This document shows positions 12,350-24,500 of a DNA stretch of 64,000 nucleotides, piece after piece. Origin of the DNA: Mytilus californianus. Lineage: Eukaryota > Mollusca > Bivalvia > Mytilida > Mytilidae. The position numbers and the translations under genes are program-made. The stretch spans positions 6,587,501 through 6,651,500 of the forward strand of contig NW_026262701.1 in NCBI RefSeq assembly GCF_021869535.1, in the 5' to 3' direction. Under the pieces are notes generated by a model. The model searched no databases, had not been told where the DNA came from, and was given only the letters and a program-made list of their open reading frames with translations. How positions within the stretch are numbered: the stretch's first letter is position 1; the number at the start of each line of letters is the position of its first letter.

Positions 12350-13103
12350 TGTTGGGCATTATCCTTCCAATGACCTTGACCTATAATATTTTGACCAAAC
12401 ATCAATATTGGTCTTTCCCAATCTAATTTGAGAATTATCAACCCAAGTTTGATGAAATCTCGATATATTGTTAAAAAGATAACATCTGAAAAAAATTGTC
12501 AAAACTTCAGTCTGTGAATAGCCTCTGTCACCCTGACCTTAGACCTTGTGACTAAAAAAAACTAATATAATCATCTTCTATTAAAGTGACTTTCTCCAGA
12601 AATTACAGATTGGACAAATGGTTCAAAAGATAACATCTGACAATCGAAATTTTGCCCCAATTTCAGTCTATGAATTATTGATGTGACCTTGATCATTTAG
12701 CTAGTAACTGTAAAATCAAAAAGAGTGTTTGTCATCTCATGGGGCCAAAATAAACCAAGTCTTGTAAAAGTTAAAAATATGGTTCAAAACACAACATGAT
12801 TAAAAATATGGAAACCAAAATATTGCCAAAGTCCAAAGTTTCAAAATTTTCCCCCTAACTTCTGAGTATCAATTACTGATGTTATCTTGACCATTTACCT
12901 AGTGCCCTCAAAATAAAAAGAGGTGTTTGTTTTTTCATGGGTCATTAACAAATCATTGAATTGGAAATATGGTTTAAAAGACTTTTCAGGAAAAAAAATT
13001 TTGCCCAAACTTTATTCTATCGTTCCTTGACTTTCAACCAAGTGACCCCTATTTAACACATTGGGCATTATCATCAAAGCAAGTTTGGTGATAGTACCTG
13101 TAT
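12350..13103 (+). repeat. Tandem-unit repeat (TGACCTTGACC / CCAAGTTTGGT units), left part
   Basis: ~170-190 bp units carry TGACCTTGACC, AAGATAACATCTG and TTTCAGTCTATGAAT. The array resumes after the 13104-14138 insertion. Confidence 0.7.
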
Positions 13104-14138
13104 GAATCCATGACAAATTGCCCCACTGGCAAGTCGCCCCACACCTAATCGCCCCACTTTTTCACCAACTCGCCCCACTTTCTGAAAAATCGCCCCACTT
13201 TTGTTTACCAACTCGCCCCACTTATGAAAAAGGGTAAAATCCGATTGAAAATAGGTTGGATAACTTGCTCCATTTATGAAAAGGGTAAAAATCCCTCTGA
13301 AATAAGGTCTGTCAACTCACCCCACTTGTGAAAAATAGATAAAAAATGATGAATTTAGTAATGCCAACTCGACCATCTTGATGCAAAAGATGCAATCCTG
13401 TTGTATATCTATATTCCTGTCCCACTCATAAATAAAATCAATACCTATGAAAACCTTAGATAAACATGCTTTTCCCGTTTGAATGGTTTTACACCAGTCA
13501 TTTTTGGTCCCTTTATAGCTTACTATTTGGTGTGAGCCAAGGCTCCGTGTTGAAGACGGTACTTTGACCTATAATGGTTTTTCTTTTACAAATTGTGACT
13601 TGGACGGAGAGTTGTCTCATTGGCACTCATACCACATCTTCTTATATCTATTTTGTAGTTCTTTTCTTTTTGTTAAAATAAAGCAGAAAGAAGTGAGTTT
13701 TCTTTTTGTTAAAATAAAGCAGAAAGAAGTGAGTATCAGTATTTCTGTGACGTGAATGCCAACTATCCCCACTTGTGAAAAATAGAGAAATCCTGATGAA
13801 TTGAGTCTTGCCAACTCGCCCCACTTATGAAAAATAGAAAAGTCCTGATGAATTGAGTCATGCCACCTCATAGTCAATAAAAATAATTTAATAAATTTTC
13901 GTTTTTAAGTGGGGCGAGTTGGCAGACCTGAAAATTATATATTCATCTAGATTTTACCTTTTTCATTAAGTGGGGCGAGTTGGCAGGAGAAAAATTAATG
14001 GGATTTAACACTTTTCAAAAGTGGGGCGAGTTAGTAAACCAGTTTGGGGCGATTTTTGTAAAAGTGGGGCGAGTTGGTGAAAAAGTGGGGCGATTTGGTG
14101 TGGGGCGATTTGCCAGTGGGGCGATTTGTCCTGCTTCC
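13104..14138. mobile_element. Fold-back element with subterminal GTGGGGCGA arrays and 9-bp TSD
   Basis: The left arm (about 13110-13230) repeats TCGCCCCAC(TT) at short spacing. The right arm (about 13900-14130) repeats the complement AAGTGGGGCGAGTTGG. TACCTGTAT lies at 13095-13103 and 14139-14147 as an exact 9-bp duplication. The interior contains a CATACCACATC module (13512-13645), a 33-bp duplicate at 13668-13735 and no transposase. The 9-bp TSD and long TIRs recall nonautonomous Mutator-like elements. Confidence 0.88.
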
Positions 14139-14147
14139 TACCTGTAT

Positions 14148-15660
14148 AACAAACAGTTCAAATGATACATTGGGAAACAAAAATTTACTGTGACTTTGAT
14201 CTATCTAACTAAATATCAATATGATCTCCTATCAAAGCATTCTCCAGCTATTATATAAAAGATTGGTGACGGATGGAAAAATAGTTCCAAAGCTAACATC
14301 TACGAACCCATTTTTTGCCAAAATTTTAGTCTATGAAATACTGGTGTCACCATAATCTTTTGCCTGGTAATCTCAAAACCAAATAGTGTTTGTTATCCTG
14401 TGGGGAAATTATGAAACCAAGTTTGGACATATGGTTCTAAAGATAACATTTTGAAATACCGGTAATAAAATTTGCCAAAGTTTCAGTCTATGAAGAGCTG
14501 CAGTGACATTGAATATTATTGATCAAAAAATCAATAAAGGGCTTACCAATGCAAACTGAGGCATTATCAAACTAATTTTGGTAAAAAGTTGATATGGTTA
14601 AAAAAAATTACATCTGGATCGAAACAAACATTTTGCCAAATTTTGATCTATCAATATTTGCTATGACCTTAACATTTTCAACAAAATTTGGTCCAAATTT
14701 CAGTCTATTAATAGCTGATGTTACCTTGACCTATTAATCTCAAAATAAATCATGGTCTTCCTCTTCCCATTTGGCATTATCATGCCAAGTTTGGAAAAGG
14801 TATTCCAAATAGATCCAAAGAATTTGTCATGAAAATGAAATGTTGCCTCCTGCACATCCTGAGAGCATTCTTCCCTTTATTAACATTGTCGCAAAAATTC
14901 ACATAAGATATGTGTTACTACTTATTATGAATTAAATTATCAAATACCAGCCATGGGAGTATCTTAAAATGTCCAATCCACAACAGAGGTCCTATTGTGC
15001 TGAGCTCAAAAGCATGAAGAACAAAACTCACATGATATGTTATTACTCACTACACAATTATGTTTTTGTGATCTTTATGGATTTGTAGTAGAGGAAAGAG
15101 TTTTTTGTTTAGGTCAAGTGTGCTGATGATGTATACTTGATTGGGGTTTATAGACATGTGGTATCCAGAAACAAAAACATTCTCTAAATTTCATGCAAAC
15201 CAAAATGTTATCATAAATGCAAGTTGATTGACTGCTCTGACCTTGCCCTTCAACTTATAACATCAAATTCAATTGCTACCTCCCTCTTTGATGAGATTAT
15301 CTAACCAAGTTGGTAAAGATCTGCTTTCTGTCTTTAACTACACTTTCTTCCCATATTTTTTTCCCCATTGACAATATCAAATGTCAAATTTTTCAATCTA
15401 TTAATGTGCCTGCTGTGACCAGGACCTTGACCTACAAATCCTAAAATCAATAGGAACCTTCTTCATCCCAAAGTATTCTCAACCTAAGTTAAGTGATGGT
15501 TGGACTTTTGGTTCAAAGTCAGGGAACCAAAATTTTGGCCCAATTTTAGTTTTTGCTTGTGTTACCTTGACCTTTGATACAGTTACCTCAAACTCAATAC
15601 TGTCTTATAAACCCCATTGTGCATTATGGAACAATGTTTGGTAAAGATTTTATCTGAAAA
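14148..15660 (+). repeat. Tandem-unit repeat, right part
   Basis: Continuation of the 12350-13103 array with the same phrases (TTTTGCCAAA, TTCAGTCTAT, CCTTGACCT) on diverging units. No coding signal. Confidence 0.65.
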
Positions 15661-17970
15661 CCATAGTGTTGACTCCAAAAACAGCATTCATCATACCATA
15701 AGCAGAGTAACCAAGTCTTTTAGTAGACAGATATCATAAATATAAAACATCAAAATTTCATTTAGTAAAATAAATAATTTAATAAGAAAAAAAATCATTT
15801 GTGAAATAGGTTTATTTCACCATTAAATAACAATGAAAGTTTTGTTATATGCAAAATAAATTAGTTCAGAAACATATGATAAGTATATATACATACATGT
15901 ATATAAATATTTTCCATGTTTTTATTATAGCAAAATAGGAAAAATATAAACTTGTATCTATTTTTTACTTTACATAATAATGTTTCATATGAATATTATT
16001 CATAATAATTCAATACATCTTCAAATTTTACAGAAAGTATTGGTTAAATAATACTCACTACAGCTTTTTTCCTTTTTAAAGACAGCTTAAAAATTTAACA
16101 CATATGACAAGGTCAATATATATAAATGTCAAATTAAAACTATTTTTTCAAATTTTGTATGAAAGTGTCTTTAGTATTTGCACTACCTCTATTTTGGTAT
16201 ATACTATGACTTCTTTAAGATATTTTCTTGTTTAAGTTAATGTATATCATGTATTTCACTAGGAAATTTGATTCAACTGGGTCAATTTATACACAGTTTT
16301 TTTTTAAGTTAATGTATATGCTTTAAGTTAAATTAAGAGTTTGCAATATTTCAATGATAATAAAAAAGAAAAGTATAATGGTACATTTCAGGAAAATTTG
16401 TTCTTACAGAAACATTTTATCTCTGGGGTATAATGTTGTTGGTAACTCCAGAGGTAATTTCTTTATAATGATTTTTAAAGAAAATTCATGACAGACCATT
16501 CAAATTTGTTGTGCAAAAAATATATTTTCAATTTGCTTGTAATTTCATAGAATATTCTACATCCATTACACAAAATTGATTGAAAATATATCTAAAACAA
16601 TTCTTTCTTCTTTGAGAATAAACGAAGCTTGTATGATATTTCTTAAAATTTAAAAATCGTGAACTCACTTCTTAATTATCTTTTTTTTACCAATATTTAG
16701 ATCCAACAGATACCATCAAAGAAAGAAGTATGCAAGGAACTTATAAAAATGTCACAATTAAGTTATCCAACAACATGAAAGGTTATTATATTAATCAAAA
16801 TGAACTATTTTTATAAAACATGTGAAATTACAGTATTTCAATACAAATAATTGTAAGAATAAAATTGAGAATGGAAATGGGGATTGTGTCAAAGAGACAA
16901 CAACCCAACCAAAGAGCAGAAAACAGCTGAAGGCCACCAATGGTTCTTAAACATAGCGAGAAAATCCCGCACTTAGAGGCGGGCTTCAGCTGGCCCCTTA
17001 ACAAAAATGTGTAGAAGAGAAACATGGAATATTGTACAAAAATCAAATAATAGAACACAAAAAACAAAAGGACACCTGAAGATATAAAATAGTATCAGAT
17101 CTAACACAGCACAATAGTTCTAGTTAAAAATTCATTATATTCAGGTATAGCAGACCAGTTGATTTTCTATCGGTGTTCAAAAATTCTTTCTTTTTTCAGC
17201 TATTTACTATACATGAATCACTACACAAGTTTAGACGTTAGAAAAGCCAATATTTTTTTCTTTTAAACCAATACATGTGTGTGCAGGTAAAATAATAATT
17301 TATTATAAACTATTGTGATTCATAGAATGTGATATAACAAGGAGACAGTACAATAACAAATTTAAAAACATTAATGTAACTAAGTAAACAAAAATAAAAC
17401 AAATAGACACATACTTGTCAGGTACATAATAGAAAAATAGAAATACAAATGATCACAAGTTTCACAACCATCATACTATCTGCAATGAATTTTAATCAAA
17501 GCACTCTCTATGTTGTGAGCCTGTCACTCCAATTTGATCACAAAATGCAGCATATCCATACATGTCAATTATTTAATCAAAAAGTTTTTTATTTCAAATG
17601 TTTCATTTAAAGCAAGTGTTGGAAGCTCTCTTTTAAAGTATAGATATTTTTTAATTGATGTAATGTGAGTAAGTTATTTCTCTTTACTGCCTTTATAGAG
17701 GTCAAAATGCACTAATTCCTTTATAAATCAAACAAATTCAACTTGTTTGATAGACATCAAAATTAAATTAGTCATCATCACTTCAAAACAAGTATATTTT
17801 TTTTCTTTAAAGGGCATATTATCTGTCAAAAATGACAATAGATGATTTAAATTGTATTAAATACTTTTTGCAAGACATGTACACATCTGTGGTTTTTATA
17901 TCCTTTTATTCAGAATTCTATCCCATCTTAAACTCTGGAGTAGTAACATATATTCAAAAACAAGGAATGA
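15661..17970. other. AT-rich intergenic stretch, little recognised
   Basis: Long A/T runs and no splice-consistent exons. A dispersed mussel-type repeat lies at about 16869-17010 (GGGGATTGTGTCAAAGAGAC ... GGCGGGCTTCAGC), which explains the 79-codon frame there. Confidence 0.5.
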
Positions 17971-18318
17971 TTAGAGCTATTATAATATTCCATGTTGATC
18001 AAAGTTTAAATACCTTGCTTGCTAAATTTGTTTGGTGGTATGCTCAAGCATTGTTTTTATGATTGACACCTAAATTCAATAAAAAGGCGGAGTTTACAAT
18101 ATACAAAGATTTGATTGGACAATGAATATCCTATGTTTTAAGTGCCTAACTGGAAACAATAATATGCATTGTCCAATCAAATCTTTGTATATAGTAAACA
18201 GACCCTTACTCCGCCTACCCATTGAATTTAAGTGTCAATCTTAATTACAATGTTTGACAAAGTTTGCAAGCAAGGTATTTAAACTTTTGATCAACATGGA
18301 ATATTATTATAGCTCTAA
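17971..18318. mobile_element. Palindromic MITE (TTAGAGC ... GCTCTAA), divergent copy
   Basis: 348 bp with nearly full-length complementary arms (TTAGAGCTAT ... ATAGCTCTAA). The central arms contain CAAAGATTTGATTGGACAAT. It is related to 41034-41364 and 46718-47043 by the ends and by GATTGACA-CCTAAATTC-type blocks. Confidence 0.75.
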
Positions 18319-18483
18319 AAGTTTACCAGTTGAGGGATTTCAAAAGACAGTTCAACAGTAATACTGATTAAACATTACTTTTTTACATTTACTCATCCAT
18401 AAAATCATACTTCATTCAAGACATTCTCTCAATCAAAAAATGGAATTGCACAGAAATTTGTAAAGTCCTACAATGTCTTATCA

Positions 18484-18543
18484 TCACATTGCATCAAAGT
18501 GAAATTTATGTGAGTCTATGAGTTTCTCTTTCTTATCTTCAAT
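18484..18543 (-). CDS. ITFG1: ITFG1 exon 17 (cytoplasmic tail)
   Basis: The last 19 residues (IEDKKEKLIDSHKFHFDAM), then TGA followed by a second in-frame TGA. The FHFDAM ending is diagnostic for ITFG1. Confidence 0.96.
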   Translation of the reverse strand: MEDKKEKLIDSHKFHFDAM

Positions 18544-21500
18544 CTGAAATTAAATAAAACATGTTTTAAATACACTTATAACAATTTCTGTAATAATGTC
18601 TCATTATAAAAACACATAATAACGATTGATTTTGTTGATTAACTATCTTTTGACCTTTGTCAGCAGTTGTCATCATCTCTTATTGTTATTGGTAATATTC
18701 AATAGAAGGAGATATTTAAAATACACAAAATCACCAGCTCATTGTTGAATGACATACAGTGACCTTAAAATGATTCTTTTTGTTGGATAAGTTTCAGTTT
18801 TAGTGACTTCACCCTTTCCTATCCATTGTACTCATATATTTGAAAGCAAGTAACTTAACCAATAATATATACACTATAGTATTATCCAATGACTATTATC
18901 TTGAGTAGAATATTATATCATAGGAGCTAGTGAGTAGTGTTTGTAATTTTTACTAAAGTGAAATGATATTCTCCAAACTAGTGCAATGATCATTAAAATG
19001 TACTTAAAAAATAACCACCCCTTGACAAATGTTGAAGGTATCATTATTCTTTTATTTGATTATTTGTTTTTTTTCAAAGAAATGATATAAAAATCAGCAT
19101 CCAATTATATTTGATTACCGTAGAAAGGCTTGTATAGTTCGCAGTGGTACATAGTCCGCACCCCCTTCTCCCCACGAAATTTTAGGTAAAAAAACTTTTT
19201 GTAACTGTTAGAAAAGGTCTAATGAAACTCCGGTAATTTCAAATCCTGTGCGGTCGTTTGCGGTATTTTCTTGGAAAAACCTGTTTTCCATCATCAAACA
19301 GAAGCTGAAACTGTTTGTAAATGATTCTAGAACGCATCATGATTGTTAAAATAAGTTTAATTCACTTAAAAAAATCAATTTAGAAACTTGTGTATGTTTA
19401 AACAGGAAGTTTAAAAAGCACGTGTAAAAGAAGAAATTAACCGGTGAGAGTCGAAATCCGTACATAACAGAAATCACTATAATACGACTTTGACAGTAAA
19501 ACAGTTCCATCCTTTTGTAAAACAGTCTTTAATATATCTATCACATTAATGTTTGAAGGGTCTTAAGCTAATACAAACCATATTAGTTAGTATGAAACAC
19601 CAAACGGAACGAACAATAACCGATTACGTTTTGTAGTTTACAAATTCTAAGCTGGTTTACGGTTGTCTTTTTCACTATGTTTGTATCGTTTCAATCAAGC
19701 AGATACCAGTTTATTTCAACCAATGCATTGAAAAGAAACGAGAAATTTGTAATGAAAGGTTTAGTTTTTATATTTATCAGTATTAATTTGATATTGAATA
19801 GAAATAACTTAATATGGATGAGTTAAAATTATTAGTTTGAAAAATGATAAGAGCGCCCTCTACAATAGAAATAACAAAGATGGCGGAACGTAAACAAACC
19901 ACCTCGACCGCGAAATTGAAATTTTTCTCTTATTTCTTGCTTATTGTACTCTATAGTCCGCACCCCGTCTGGAAGGTCCAATTTTGGAGAATAAAACCGC
20001 GGACTATACAAGCCTTTCTACGGTAGTTATTTTATAGTAACAGAATTTTTGAATAAAACAAGTTATGTCCCTTACCTTTTCTCTCCAATGAAGTATCCCT
20101 ACAATACCAGCAAGGAAGCCACAAGTACCTAACAAAGCAGCACCAGTCAAAAGTACCAGTCTACTTGGAGTTATAAATAATTTGTTTACCCAACTGAAAA
20201 ATAATATAATTAATACTGTTATCTGATGACCCATTCCACTGTATAATTAAAACATATTTCATGCATCAATTGATTACTGGTAAATTATTTTGTAACTATG
20301 ATTTAGCAAAACTTTAAAAGTTATTTAAAATAAATATATGTTTACCATAAACTGTTATCACAGAGATATGTCTCGCCTTTTTATAATTTTGATAATGCAA
20401 ATGTTGAAATTTAAATTGCAATACTTTAACATGTAAGTTATGCAAATATCTATATCAATGAACCATGACTGAAGGTACATGGCTAAACAATCTCCATGGA
20501 ATGAGATGTGCCAATGCTAATACAACTGCATACCAAATACCATTGACTTATTATAAGTCGTTCCCTTTACCTAAACACAAACATTAACTTGTAAACTATG
20601 TAAAAGTTTCAAAGTCCATGAACCATGATCAGGGGTGGGGCTATATAATCTCCATGGAAATGATACTTGCAAATGCCAATAAATTTGCATACCAAATATC
20701 AATGACTTAACATTAGCAGTTCATCTTAAACTGATCTAATCACAAACTAATACATGTAAACTAAGCAAAAGTTTCAAAGTAAATAGACCATGACTGAGGG
20801 GGCGGGGCCAAATATTCTCCATGGAAATGAGATGTGCTAATGCTTATACAACTGAACACTAACTAACATTGGCCTACCACTAATGGTTCCCCTTGAACTG
20901 ACCTAATCACAAACTAATACATGTAAACTTAGCAAAATTTTCAAAGTCTATAGACCATGACTAAGGGGGCGGAGCCAAATAATCTCTATGGAAACGAGAT
21001 ATGCCCATTCTTATACAACTGCATACCAATTATCATTGACCTACCACTAGTGGTTCCCCATAAATTGACCTAATCACAAACTAATACATGTTAACTATGA
21101 AAAGTTTCATAGTCAATAGACCTTGACTGAGGGGGCGGGGCCAAATAATCTCCATGGTAATGAGATGTGCCAATGCTAATACAACTGCATACCAAATATC
21201 ATTGACCTACCACTAGTGGTTCACCATGAACTAGACCTAATCACAAACTAATACATTGTTGACACCGCCGCCGGAAACAGCATACCTTTGTCTCGCTTTT
21301 TGACTCCGTCAAGGCGAGACAATAAGTAGTATGATATATGAATATAAAATAAAGTAAATATTGGGTGACAGGACAATCACTTTTAAGATCATTGTGCCAA
21401 TAATGCATTATAAACCAAGTTCCTATCTCTAGTTTTATTTCAGCCATTTTTAAGTAAAATTACTTTGGTTCCTTCGTAAACAGTGTCTAAAAATTTGAAG

Positions 21501-24500
21501 GCACAGCTAAATAATTATTTTTCAGAAATCTTGGCAAAGTTCATGATAACTTGTACAAACTTTTTAGATCCTTCTGAAAAACTGAAGCACCAAGTAATGA
21601 CAATAAATTTCAAATGCTCATTGCAGCAGCGGATTCAGGGGCCCGGGGATCCTGTATGAGACACATATATGGTTACTGCATAGACTTTTAGCATGTTGAA
21701 CTCCTAACATTGTCTTGTTTAGGGATCCCTTTTTCAAAATCCTGCAATTGCATCTGGGTTGTGATTATATGAATTAGCAAAGTGTATACCATTTTGGTCT
21801 TAATGATATCAAAATTTTCCCAAAATAATAAGATGACTATAGGTCACAACATAATAGCATACCTGGATGGGTCGTCATTAGGGTAAGGTATAATTATAAG
21901 CTGAGAATTTGGTATCACTGCTGTCCAAGATTTTTTTCTAGCTTGCTGAAAAGTAAAAAAACAAAATCACTGTGAATTCATTAAATATTCCACCAATTAT
22001 CATGGTAGTGAAAAAGTAAAATTTCAAGTTTTATAACAATAATTTATTAATCAAGTTCAACTGATACGTCATGTGATGCTTGCACTATCCTGAATTTTCA
22101 ATTGTTGTGGAGTGATCAAGTCCTTCTACGGATCTCCAAAGTTTGGTATTGCATGACCTATTCTTCCAAATCTTAACCTGTCTTTTATGACATGCAATGT
22201 TCATTTATAATGTATCTACAAAGATTTGTGTCTGATTTATTTCTTCTAATCCTTAACTTTCCTATAGGGTATGGTATGCCTACTTGTAATTTACCAAATT
22301 CAGTCTTGTATTGTCCGCAGTTTTTTTACTCAAAAATTAAAATTAAAAAATCAAGCAGGGGTGTGGCTTATAGAGTACTACATGTATAAGCAAGAAAAAA
22401 GAGAAAACCTGATTTTCGATGTTTTTTTAGTTCTGCCGTGTTTGTTATTGTTATTGAAATTGTAAAGAATGCCCTTATTTTTTTTTAAAAACTAACAATT
22501 TACCTAACCCATATTGATATGCAATTTTAATTTAAAAATCCAACATTAACTGATAAATATCAAAATTATATGCTTCATTTCAAATTTCTTTTCATAACTT
22601 GCATAACCTATTAAAGCTGGAATCCGCTTGTATTTAACACAACGAAAAAAGTGAAGAAGTCAGCTGGGAAATAGCTTATGCATACAATGTATAAACTACA
22701 AAATGTAATCAGTTATTTGTTCTGTTTTGGTGTTTCATACTGCTGCATATGTTTTGTTTTAGCTTAAGATCCTTCAAACATTAATGTGATGAATATATTC
22801 AACAACATTTTAGGAAAGAGGGAACTGTTTTAGTTGCAAATTCATATTCTTTAGTGATATGTTTATCAAGTACAGATTTTCCACACACTCTCACTGTATT
22901 TGTGTGTGTTATACTATTTCTATTCCTATTTCAGGTTAATTTCAAACGCACCTTTTAAATTTTTTATTTTGAGAATTTGGCTTGTTTTAACACTCATAAA
23001 GTGTTCTAGAATCAGTTACAAGCATTTTCAATATCTAATTAATGACAGAAAATGGGATTTTGCAGGAAAATATTGCAAACAATCACACACAATTTGAAAC
23101 AAGAAATGATTGTAACAGGATGCTATCACGAAGTCACCCAAACAAATCCCCATAAGTATAAACCCCTAAAAACTCTCCCTATTGAATAAATTGAAAAATA
23201 AATGGAGAATGTGTCCATGGGACACAGATGATGCCCCCACTTGCATATAAGATTATAAATGGCATAACTCAAGAATGGTAAAAGTGACGCCACCAAAATT
23301 CAAACTTGATCAGTGTTTTGTGGTAATAAGTATTGTGTATAAGTTTCATAACATTTGGTTGAGGCAAACTAAAGTTAGAGAACGGAATTTTTCATTTGTA
23401 AAGCGGCGTAACTCTATAATGGTAAAAGTGATACCACCAAAATTCAAAAAACAGAAACCAATTTCAGGACGTACGGACGCACGGACGTACAGACGGACAA
23501 GGGTAAAACTTAATGCCCCCTCCGCTACGATGGGGGCATAAAAACTTCAAGTTCAAAGGTCAAGGTCATAATTGACCATTGACCTTTCAGCATGTTCCCA
23601 TGGTCATTACTGAAGACCCCATGTGTCTATCGCTTACTGTTTTCAAGTTATAATCATTTGAAAATAAATAAATGTGGACACAGATGATGCCCCTGCTTGC
23701 ATATCATGTAGTTATAAATGGACATAACTGATGAACGGTAAAAGTGACGCTACCCAAATTTGAACTTGATCTGAGTTTTGTGGTAACAAGCATTGTGTGT
23801 AAGTCTCATAACATTTGGTTGAGGCTAACTTAAGTAGAGAACAGAAACTAAAAATTCACCAATTTTTCTATTTGTAAACATGCATAACTCTAGAACAGTT
23901 GTGTATAAGTTTTATAACATTTGGTTGAGACAAACCAAAGTTAGAGAACGGAATCGAAAAATTCAGCAATTTTTATGTTTATAAAGGGACATAACTCAAG
24001 AATGGTAAAAGTGTTACCACCAAATTTCATACTTACTCTGTATTATGTAGTAATAAGCATTGTGTATAAGTTATATAACATTTGGTAGAGGCAAACTAAA
24101 GTTAGAAAACGGAAACAAAAAATTTGTACTTGATCTTAGTTTTGTGGTAATGAATATTGTGTATAGGTTTCATAATGTTTGATTGGGGCAAACTTAAGTT
24201 ACAGAATGGAAACTAAAAATTTTGCAATCTTTCGATTTATAAAGGGGCATAACTCAATAATGGTTAAAGTGACACTACCCAAATTCAATTTGATCTGTGT
24301 TTTATCAGTGGAAGTCAAAATTAAACATTGCATTGTATAAAGCATTGATTTTAGTTGATTCAACTATGATCATGGACAAAGGAAAAAAACTCCAATTTTT
24401 GTAAAAACTAGATACCATTGAGATGGGAGCCATCTCTGTGGGCCCTGCTGTGAATAATGTGTGGTAAAAAATTTGTATCTTTATCATTGGACATGGGGTT

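Noticed and set aside
16828..17067. 79-codon hydrophobic frame on the minus strand
   Set aside because: It is produced by a dispersed mussel-type repeat; no start context or conserved domain.
17832..18062. 76-codon frame on the plus strand
   Set aside because: It overlaps the palindromic MITE at 17971-18318 and has no recognisable domain.
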